A DNA stretch of 22,622 bases from Pelargonium nanum (Eukaryota; Streptophyta; Magnoliopsida; Geraniales; Geraniaceae): NCBI GenBank assembly GCA_036897485.1, contig JAYMTF010001554.1:1-22622 (forward strand), given 5' to 3'. This document shows positions 12,119 through 19,582 of this stretch, piece after piece. The notes under the pieces were generated by a model that saw nothing but the letters and a program-made list of their open reading frames with translations, did not search any database and was not told the origin of the DNA. The stretch's first letter is position 1. Every line of letters begins with the position of its first letter. Both the position numbers and the translations under genes were made by a program.

Positions 12119-12330
12119 TTAGATTCCTTATTTTTTATAAAAAAAAAATAACATTTATAGACAATATTCTAATTATTTGGGTTAAACAATTATTTATTTA
12201 TTTATAGAAATAGTACACTTATTTGCTTTGCATCTAATATGGATTAGGAGAGCGCTATGGGGTCCACGCCTATCCATTTGTCTTGTAGCCCGCCTCATCC
12301 CATGGATCCATATTTTCTTACAATTAAACT
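12119..12330 (+). promoter_or_regulatory. Presumed promoter of the MYB-CC gene
   Basis: AT-rich DNA just upstream of the transcribed leader. A TATA-like TTTATAG at 12201-12207 is a candidate core element. No GNATATNC (the PHR1 binding site) was noticed in the 600 bases upstream by eye. The transcription start is not visible. Confidence 0.3.
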
Positions 12331-12613
12331 CAACTGCAACAGCAGCAGCCAGCAACGGTTAAAAATTAATAGCGAGTAAATTGAGGAGGAAGACGAATCT
12401 AATCTATCTTCAACAAAGCTACCTATTAAACTACAACTTGCTTTTTTTCTTCCTCTCCTTTGATTATCTTTTATCTCCAAGTGGATGTGTCTGTGGAGCC
12501 AACCAAGTTGCTACAAATTAACCTCTCTTCAGCTTCCTTCAGATTCTGCCATTTCCACAACCAGAGCTTCGACCCACTGAAAGAGAGACAAATGTTTTGT
12601 TCAGCGATTCTCT
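12331..12613 (+). other. Likely first leader exon (5' UTR) of the MYB-CC gene
   Basis: This CT- and CA-rich stretch contains no convincing coding frame and ends at a strong donor, TCT|GTAAGT, with the intron starting at 12614. The 5' boundary is a guess. The next well-supported exon start is at 14804, in front of the ATG at 14836, which implies a leader intron of about 2.2 kb that may contain a further small exon. Confidence 0.45.
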
Positions 12614-13504
12614 GTAAGTTCTATCTCAATTTCTCAAACCAAAAAGGGTTTTGGTTACTTTCTCTAATCCACGCATTTTGCTTGCATAATTCGTACCATT
12701 TTCTCTGATTTTTTTTGCTAATAAGCTTTTTTCACTGAATGATTTAGTGTTTTACTGTTTATTTTATTCTATCATTGACTTTGATGCGTTGTTGTTGTTG
12801 TTGTTGTTGTCGTCAGACTCTTGGATTTTTAAAATTTGTTTTGATGCCTTTTACATTTTTGTATATGGTCATTTCAGCTTCAACAATTTGTCTGTTCATC
12901 TTCATGTTGAGCTAGTTAGTTTGTTAAATTTTCTTTCAGTTTTGCTTGATTCGTTCTCTACAATGAGTGTCTATTATCTAATTTGGTGAGTGAAAAATGC
13001 TTGGAGTACCAGTAATTCTCTTGTGTAAGTTAGTGCCAAAATCTCAACCCAAAAAGGGTTTTGGTTACTTTCTTGAATCTACGCATTTTGCTTGCTTAAT
13101 TCGTACCATTTTCTCTGTTTTTTTTTCTTCCTTTTCTGATAAGCTTTCTTCATTAAATGATTAAGTATATTATATTTATTCTGTAATTGACTTTGATTTG
13201 TTGTTGTTTGTTGTAAGAATATTAGATTTTAAGCTCCCCAAAAATTACATTTCTTTTGATGCCTTTTACATTTGAGTATATGATTACTTCAGCTTCAACA
13301 ATTTGTCTGTTCATCTTCATGTTGGGTTTGTCGGGACTGACTAATGAGCTAGTTCGTTATGACTAGTTAGGTAGTTATATCTCGAACCATGTAAATACTC
13401 ATGGGTTAAAATTTTCTTTCAGTTTTGCTTGATTCATTCTCTACAATAAGTTTCCATTTTCTAATCTGGTGAATGAATAATTGCTTGGAGTACTAGTAAA
13501 TCTC
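12614..13504 (+). repeat. Tandem duplication at the donor side of the MYB-CC leader intron
   Basis: Copy A is 12614-13024 and copy B is 13025-13504. Shared blocks in the same order include AAAAAGGGTTTTGGTTACTT, ACGCATTTTGCTTGC, AATTCGTACCATTTTCTCTG, TTGATGCCTTTTACATTT, CTTCAACAATTTGTCTGTTC and TTTTCTTTCAGTTTTGCTTG. Copy B carries extra bases at about 13324-13408. Each copy begins with GTAAGTT, and a third GTAAGT follows at 13505-13510, so the splice donor was duplicated with the unit. Copy A also holds a GTT microsatellite near 12786-12809. Confidence 0.9.
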
Positions 13505-13589
13505 GTAAGTTTGTTACAATATTCTTGTTAGGGCACTGTGCTGTGGCTTGCAGCTAGCTTTGGCAATCACTGATTTTTTTGTTTGCTTT

Positions 13590-14025
13590 AGAGTCTAATA
13601 GAACTCCGCCAGTTCTCTTAGAACACGGCTGGTCCCAAGCCCAATAAGGAGTAGGGTTGCGTTGAGGTTGACAGTCAGTGTAAATCGTGTGAAATTTCAT
13701 GTACTCGAGTCCTTGTGGAAAACATGATGGGCTGTTACGAGCAGATGATCCCAAAGAGTTTCACTATAGGATTCATGAAGCCAACCACAACATTTTTTGG
13801 GAAATGGCTCGGTGCAACCTTTATTGTCTAATAGATCATCTACCTCATCCTTTACGGGTTTATAAAACACGTTGGGACGTTATGAGCTGATGATCTCAAA
13901 GAGTTTTACTTTTGGATTCATTTAGCCGATCCCAATATTGTTTGGGAAATGGTTCGTTGCTACTTTTTTTTTTTGTCTAATAGGTCATCTACCTCAGCCT
14001 TTACTGGTTTGTACAAGGCCTTGAA
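13590..14025 (+). repeat. Second tandem duplication (period 145) in dispersed-repeat-like DNA
   Basis: Copies start at 13734 (GTTACGAGCAGATGATC) and 13879 (GTTATGAGCTGATGATC). Both continue through an AGCC(A/G)A..CCCAA...TTTGGGAAATGG segment and a TCATCTACCTCA..CTTTAC block. The region 13590-13730 and the AGCCGATCCCAA...TTGGGA segments resemble, from memory, dispersed repeats common in plant transcripts and retroelement tails. That origin is an inference; the duplication itself is directly visible. Confidence 0.75.
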
Positions 14026-14094
14026 ATTGGATTTACGTGTTATGGAATCTTGTCTTACCATCCTTTTGTATGTTTTCTTTTGTTGTTTTGCCAG

Positions 14095-14166
14095 ATGCTG
14101 CAATGTGAAATTAGGGCTTCTCGTACACGCTCTTTAATTAGTTGATGGAGCAAATTTTATGTGCAG
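14095..14166 (+). other. Possible extra leader exon of the MYB-CC gene
   Basis: The segment is bordered by TTTTGCCAG| on the left and TGCAG|GTGTGT on the right, so it could be a 72-base non-coding exon. It would add two small upstream frames: ATG at 14095 (16 codons) and an ATG near 14144 that would close just after joining to 14804. This is splice-consensus reasoning only, with no protein conservation to support it. Confidence 0.3.
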
Positions 14167-14333
14167 GTGTGTTTTCTCTCCAACGTCTTTAGTGTCAATT
14201 TCTTGCCTGTCATTTATGAACATTTGACTTGCTGAAATGGCCTAATTATACTCTCCTCTCTACTTTTTAGTAAAGTTCTGAGCATGTTCCTTCTCATTGG
14301 AGTGCGATTCCTTGCTTTTGATACTTGAAGATA

Positions 14334-14803
14334 AGGAAACAACCACTCAAATTGACACGGAGACTCTTCTGATGGACTTTCACAACTCAAATGGAATGCG
14401 AATTCTGTTGCTTCCTTGCAGTGCACCTATATTGTGCTTACTCTTGAAACCACTCAATAAAATCTAAACATCTGATCATGCCCTCTCAACTTTCTTTAAA
14501 AAAAATCCATCTTTATTATTAGTGTTCCACCAGATTGTTGCTCATTGCTCCTTTCAATTCTATAGGAAATGACACTCAAATAGACACAGAGACTGTTCCT
14601 GTAGACTCTTTCGGTGGACTTTCAACTTAAATGGAACTTAAACTCTGTTGCTTCCGTACAATGCTTCTATATTGTGTGTACACTTGACACCACTCAACTC
14701 AATCTTAACTTCCTATCCTGCCCTTCAACTTTTTCATTTTTTTAATTTCTATCTTTACTATTTTCCACCAGATTGTTGCACATTGCTCCTTTCAATTCTA
14801 TAG
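14334..14803 (+). repeat. Tandem duplication at the acceptor side of the MYB-CC leader intron
   Basis: Copy 1 (about 14334-14565) and copy 2 (about 14566-14803) share CACTCAAAT.GACAC.GAGACT, TCTGTTGCTTCC, CTATATTGTG, CCACCAGATTGTTGC and the terminal CTCCTTTCAATTCTATAG. The last block is the splice acceptor used in front of the coding exon (AG at 14802-14803). An equivalent acceptor-like site, with AG at 14564-14565, ends copy 1. Confidence 0.85.
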
Positions 14804-14835
14804 GTTGATAAATTTTGGGTTTTAATAAAAAAGCT

Positions 14836-17631
14836 ATGAATCACCACAGTATCCTCTCAATAACACAAAGTGAATCTAGCAAAGGAGTGTGCCAATCCTC
14901 GAAACATGACTTTTTGGGCATTGGGTCACATGGACAAAGTTTATTGGCTAGTGATTGCTTAGAGTATGAACCAAATAAACCTCTGGTTCCCGGTTCCCTT
15001 TCCCAACATTGTAAGAGTACATTTTCACGTTCCTCTGAGTTTTGTACCAATTTATACCTCTCGTCTTCATCAAGCTCTGAAACCCATCGACAGCTTGGCA
15101 ATTTTCCATTTCTGCCACATCCTCCAACATACAAACAGTCCAGTACAGCTGTTGGTTCAGCAAAATCTCCATCGATTTTCACGAGAGATTATGATTATCT
15201 GTATTGTGAGGAAGAGCCGAAGGTTCATGTCAAAGACTTTCTTAATATGCATGGGGATGCCTCTGATTGTAGCTCTCATGATCTAAATTGTGCAAGTGAG
15301 GAACAACTGGATCTGCAGTTTTTGTCTGATGAACTGCACATCGCTATCACTGACTTCGGAGAAAACCCTAGGCTTGATGTAAGTACTCAAAGTCATCGGT
15401 AATTATATTATGATCAGTAATTTTCTGCTGACAACAATTTTATTTCACCGACATTTTGTTTCAATATATGATTCTAACGTGCACTATAATATGATATTCT
15501 TTTTTATTTAAATTTAAATAAGTTGAATCCATATTATTTGTACATGCATATTGAAATTGAATACTGATGCCATCTAGGAAATATATGAAACGCCTCAAAC
15601 TTCATCAAAACCAGCCGTGGGATCGACATGTAATCAGGATTATCACTCTACAGTGAAGCCTCCTATTGAAGTTCATTCAAGTGGTGCTTCTCCTGTGCCA
15701 GTACAGCATCCTGTTGAAGTTCATTCAAGTAGTGCCTCTCCTGTGCCTCCCACTGCGCATAAGCCGAGAATGAGATGGACTCCCGAGCTCCACGAGTGTT
15801 TTCTTGAGGCTGTCAAAAAGCTCGATGGGCCTGAAAGTAAGCTTTACGGTCTATTATCCAAGTCAAGCTGTTTTTATTTTCATTTTTCTGTTTGGTACTG
15901 CATAATTACTGTACTAATGTGATCAAGTTTTACCGTATGTTTATATATATATATTCATATTCATATACGCACATATATATATATATATATATTATGTCTG
16001 ATAATTTGAGGCTTATGAATACACTTTGAAATATAGAGGCTACTCCAAAGGGCGTATTGAAGCTTATGAAAGTAGAAGGTTTGACTATCTATCATGTGAA
16101 GAGCCACTTACAGGTATACATTAAGTTTTTGCATGTAAGGTTATTTAAAAAGAAATGTTCATTTAGTTGCTACTACTCGTTCTGAGTCAATATTGCCATA
16201 TTTATATATTTTGCAGAAGTACCGACTTGCCAAGTATATTCCAGAGAGAAAAGAAGGTAAGGCTTGTCTTACTAACCCGTTTAAGGAATTTTTCTTGTTT
16301 AGGGTATTAAAGGCTTGCTTGTCTCGATTTTTCATTCTACGCTGCCGTCTTTTATTATTCTAAGATGTTCATGTAACTTAGGTCTAAGCTAATAAATCCC
16401 AAACATATTTTTTTTGCAGAGAAGAAGGCTTCTAGATTTGAAGAGATGAAGACAACTACTAGCAGTAATGAAAGTGAACGGAGAAAAGGGTATATATGTC
16501 AACATTGGTTATTTTCTCATTTGTTTTTGACATTTTCCTGATGTCAAACATGTAATTTTTGTCATAGGAGCGTCCAAATCACCGAAGCTCTACGAATGCA
16601 AATGGAAGTTCAGAAGCAGCTGCATGAACAGCTTGAGGTATATCGTCTGCTTTTAATAGCTACATGCCCTGAAACTTAGCAGCAAATCTCGTGAAAACGC
16701 TGCTTTAGCCTACTTTTGATTATGCACTCAGTTCTGCCATGCTCTCTTGTCACTAATTAAAAGGAAGTACAAGAAGAATTTCCCGAACTCAGTTCATAGC
16801 TGTGGTCAAATAGCGTTTGGATTAAAAAACAATTGGAATGGAAATGAGACTGTCACTCCAAAGATATTCTCATGACCAAAAAGTCTTAGGTAGCGTTTGT
16901 ATTAGAATTTTTGTTCGACAATGGGAATCAAGAATCGGTATGGAAATGAGATACTCATTTTTCATGTTGAGATTATGATTTTTTTGGTCTTGAAAATGAC
17001 TCGTTCAGATTTTTTATAAAATCCAAACCTAATGAATTGGATTCTCATTCCCGTTCCGATTTCTTGATTTCCATCCCTAAACGAAAACTATAATCCAAAC
17101 GCAGCCTCAGTCCTTTGGTAGTAAAAATCTCATCGTTCTCACATCCTTTGCGCGCAGGTACAACGAGCCCTCCAGCTACGCATAGAGGAGCATGCAAGAT
17201 ACTTGCAGAAGATCTTCGAGGAACAGGAAAAAACGGGCATTTCCTTGATTCCTCCTCAAACTAAAAGTTTACAATCACCTATCCATCCATCCCAAGATGC
17301 CGAACTGTGTCCTCCTCCTCCTTCTACATTAGCTATGGATAATAGTAGCGTGTCAACTGAATCTAAAATTGACCCTTTATCAGTTCCATCGTTAAAGCAT
17401 AAAGCCACTGACAGTAGTGATTCTGAGCTGCGAGAATGCCCGAAAAGGCTCTGTGTTGAAGGGAAGCCGAGATCAGCTTTGGAAGAGGAGGCTGTAGCTA
17501 CAACATTAAAGCATAAAGCTACTGATTGTAGTGATTCCGAGCCGCGGGAATGCCCGAAAAGGCTTTGTGTTGAAGGCAAGCTGAGATCAGCTTTGGAAGA
17601 GGAGGCTGTAGTTGAACATCCAGTGCAATGA
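14836..17631 (+). CDS. PHL6: MYB-CC (GARP) transcription factor of the PHR/PHL family, 7 coding exons, 510 aa
   Basis: Nuclear DNA-binding factor. PHR/PHL proteins bind GNATATNC sites and control phosphate-starvation genes. Exons: 14836-15378, 15578-15836, 16037-16113, 16217-16256, 16420-16489, 16568-16637 and 17158-17631. All are GT-AG and in phase (1533 nt). The first exon contains ATG AAT CAC CAC (MNHHSILS), the start remembered for PHL6-like proteins, and the block [20 protein letters not shown]. The GARP/MYB domain is residues 243-301 ([19 protein letters not shown] ... [13 protein letters not shown]). The MYB-CC coiled coil is about 333-376 and contains LHEQLE at 348-353. Two in-frame tandem repeats are present (residues 210-241 and 432-504). 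The family call is firm; the PHL6 symbol rests on memory of the N-terminus and could be a neighbouring PHL member. No frame breaks. Confidence 0.94.
15662..15757 (+). repeat. In-frame 48-base tandem repeat in the MYB-CC coding sequence
   Basis: Copies 15662-15709 and 15710-15757 encode [16 protein letters not shown] and [13 protein letters not shown] followed by a diverged end. They lie just N-terminal to the DNA-binding domain (residues 210-241). The period is 16 codons, so the frame is kept. Confidence 0.9.
15936..15992. repeat. TA-rich microsatellite in a MYB-CC intron
   Basis: Runs of TA dinucleotides at about 15942-15954 and 15972-15992, separated by ATTCATATTCATATACGCAC. They lie within the intron 15837-16036. 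Confidence 0.85.
16808..16888. mobile_element. Partial relative of the adjacent MITE
   Basis: ATAGCGTTTGGATTA at 16810-16824 and GGAATGGAAATGAGA downstream match the left half of the element at 16889-17106. Near the end, CATGACCAAAAAGTC resembles the complement of that element's TTTTTTGGTCTTG segment. This may be an internally deleted copy into which, or beside which, the second element inserted. Boundaries are uncertain. Confidence 0.4.
16889..17106. mobile_element. PIF/Harbinger (Tourist)-like MITE in the last MYB-CC intron
   Basis: The left end GGTAGCGTTTGTATTA and right end TAATCCAAACGCAGCC are inverted repeats with two mismatches. Flanks are TTA (16886-16888) and TCA (17107-17109), a near match to the TWA duplication typical of PIF/Harbinger MITEs. 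Length is 218 bp and it is non-coding. The right end is only 51 bases from the splice acceptor at 17157, so the element supplies sequence close to the branch-point region. Confidence 0.6.
17392..17610 (+). repeat. In-frame 114-base tandem repeat at the MYB-CC C-terminus
   Basis: Copies 17392-17496 and 17506-17610 are 105 bases each, separated by GCTACAACA. By hand count they differ at 9 of 105 bases, changing only three residues (S/C, L/P and P/L). Each encodes [32 protein letters not shown]. The period is 38 codons. Confidence 0.95.
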
Positions 17632-17815
17632 CTGAGAAGTTCAAATCTGCAAGATGCTGCAAATTGGGAAGTTGTTGCAAATTCTAAGTGTATCACTCTC
17701 ATTTGAACTCTAGGAGCAATGACATTGAGATTTGTTTGATTTGCCTCAGTTCCCATTTTAGCAGCAATTGATTTTGTAAATGTATGTACATAAATTAAAT
17801 TGTTTATGAGCCTAG
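17632..17815 (+). other. 3' UTR of the MYB-CC gene (end approximate)
   Basis: Follows the TGA at 17629-17631. TTTGTAAATGTATGTAC and ATAAATTAAATTG at about 17773-17801 look like plant far-upstream and near-upstream polyadenylation signals. The end is inferred. Confidence 0.4.
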
Positions 17816-18460
17816 TAAGATGGAGAGTCCACAAACTCAATTAAAGATGAGTATGTTATTTTATTTTTATAAAAATGAAAAATAATTTTATGGGTGTTTG
17901 ATTTTTTGTTATGAGCCTACATAGTTCATTTATTGAAAAAGAAAAAAACTAAGTTTAAGTTAAATAATTACATAAAATATATCACTTCTTCTAAAATAGA
18001 TAAAATAATTAACTAGCATTATGTCATTTGACGATGACAATAGACGGGTTTTCAATCCCGTCCCTCATTGGCCGAGCAATTTAAGGTCAATTTCCATACT
18101 GCATATCTCGTGTTCGAGTCCCCTGATCTAAAGTAATTGATATTTGTAACGTCTTAGTAAAAACTAATAAAACACTTTAGAAAATCATGATCTTGCTTCG
18201 TTCTCCAAACCGTGTTCAGTCTCCACCCCATGTCTTGACTGAGATAAAACAACTTCTCCGTTATGTATGGATAGGGAACATCGAACTTCCGTCCGACACG
18301 AAATAATTGTCATCCATTAGAGAAGTTCATTAAACGCATACTGTAATTATTAGTGTTCATTTTTTCCCATGTGTCACATTATAACAAATCAATTGTTCAT
18401 AACTAAGACAAATAAATTAAATACAATTATAAAAAAATATATTATTGTAAGTCAATACAA
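17816..18460. other. Intergenic; AT-rich with a tRNA-like fragment
   Basis: No coding frame. GACGGG-TTTTCAAT-CCCGTC at 18043-18062 is a perfect 6-bp stem, and tRNA-promoter-like boxes follow at 18069-18122. The remainder is AT-rich without recognisable elements. Confidence 0.5.
18043..18130 (+). repeat. tRNA-related fragment (SINE remnant or tRNA pseudogene candidate)
   Basis: TGGCCGAGCAATTTAAGG at 18069-18086 resembles the A box of Leu/Ser tRNAs (TGGCCGAGTGGTTAAGG). GTTCGAGTCCC at 18112-18122 matches a B box. I cannot fold a full cloverleaf: no clear acceptor stem or anticodon arm is seen. It is therefore called a tRNA-derived remnant, not a tRNA gene. Confidence 0.35.
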
Positions 18461-18520
18461 CACTATATATAGAAAAATGACTCTTCCTTGTTTGGAAAGC
18501 TTTATATAATATATAGTGTA
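18461..18520 (+). promoter_or_regulatory. Core promoter of the BED/hAT gene
   Basis: ACTATATATAGAAA near 18462-18475 is a good TATA box. A second TATA-like stretch (TTTATATAATATATAG) follows about 40 bases later. A gene-like, C-rich leader begins near 18515. Which TATA is used cannot be decided. Confidence 0.5.
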
Positions 18521-18649
18521 GCACACAGCCCAAGCAAGCAAGCAAGAAAAAGCCACAGCTCAGCCACCGCTCAAAATGTGAAATACGAGCAGCCGCTGGA
18601 GGATTTTCTTTCTCAGCTACAGCTTCAGCTTCAGCTTCACTGCCAATCG
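18515..18649 (+). other. First leader exon (5' UTR) of the BED/hAT gene
   Basis: CA- and CAG-rich sequence with an AAGC tetramer run and a CAGCTT hexamer run (about 18616-18637). It ends at CAATCG|GTATTT. The leader intron then runs from 18650 to 19546 (TTTCAG). Exon 2 starts at 19547, 36 bases before the ATG. The start is approximate. Confidence 0.5.
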
Positions 18650-19546
18650 GTATTTTATATTTTATTTCACTGTATTTACCGTTTATTTTATTTATTTATG
18701 TAGTGCAGTGGAGTGTGTGTTTGGGGATGACATTTTTAAACACCCACTTGATTTTTCTATATCTTTTTTGTTACCAACTATGTAGTTTTTTTTTTTTTTA
18801 TAAAAAACGATTTTGCTGTGCTTATTATTTATTAAAGCTGCCTCTTTTGTGTTTTCCTCTTTGATTGCACCTCCATTATTTATTTACTGATTATTGTGGA
18901 AATCAAGGGTTCCATTAGTTTTGGGCCAAAACTTAAGGCTGTGATGCAACAAAAGTTAGATGGTTACTAGATTTCATTTACTCTTGCTTGTTCAGTTTTC
19001 TTTTGTAAGGAAATGATATCACAACCTGTTGAAAGTTGAGATGTATAAAGGTGCAAGTAAAACCCTACTATTGTATTGATTTTTTAGATCAGACTTTTGT
19101 AACTCTACTAACAAGATTGACTTTTTATTAGCGTAAGCTCAAGCTGTTGTATTTAACTCAATATTTGAAATTTACGTTAACGAAATTCGATGTGTTTCAT
19201 AAATTTGTACTCCCTATGCCCCAAAACCCTCCCAATTACCCCATATACATTTGTGCAATAAACTCAGAGTTTTAAGTTTTTTATTGATAATTCGAGTTGG
19301 AGTATTACATTTTAGCTCTTCAAAATAGTTTGTCATATGATCATTTCAGCATTTATGGCTCAAGTGAACTCTAGGCAAAAGACACTCAATAAAACCTACT
19401 AGGTGTCGGCATTTAAGCTATGGTAGTAGTGCTTTGTAGATAACTTTTGTTTCAATTGTTTCAACTTTACTACTTGGTGTTGTGGATTTGTGGGTCATGC
19501 TTGTTGGGAGAATGTTTCGCTGAATGGCACATTTGGCATATTTCAG
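18650..19546 (+). other. Leader intron of the BED/hAT gene
   Basis: AT-rich, GT at 18650-18651 and AG at 19545-19546. It contains no protein-coding frame. One segment bounded by TACTCCCT (about 19208) and GGAGTA (about 19305) loosely resembles a decayed Stowaway element, but the inverted repeats are too weak to call. Confidence 0.5.
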
Positions 19547-19582
19547 GGTTTTGCTATTTCCTTAGATTTTTATCTGTTGAAA

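Noticed and set aside
14841..15182. 113-codon minus-strand frame
   Set aside because: It lies antisense to the first coding exon of the MYB-CC gene, whose sense frame matches the family.
17256..17840. 194-codon minus-strand frame
   Set aside because: It lies antisense to the MYB-CC C-terminal exon. Its length reflects the duplicated coding unit, and it resembles no protein.
19208..19310. Stowaway-like element in the BED gene leader intron
   Set aside because: TA and CTCC/GGAG ends are present, but the inverted repeats match over only a few bases.
19490..19582. N-terminal extension of the BED/hAT protein upstream of 19583
   Set aside because: The frame is open, but a good acceptor at 19546 places most of it in the leader intron, and the first ATG in the exon is at 19583.
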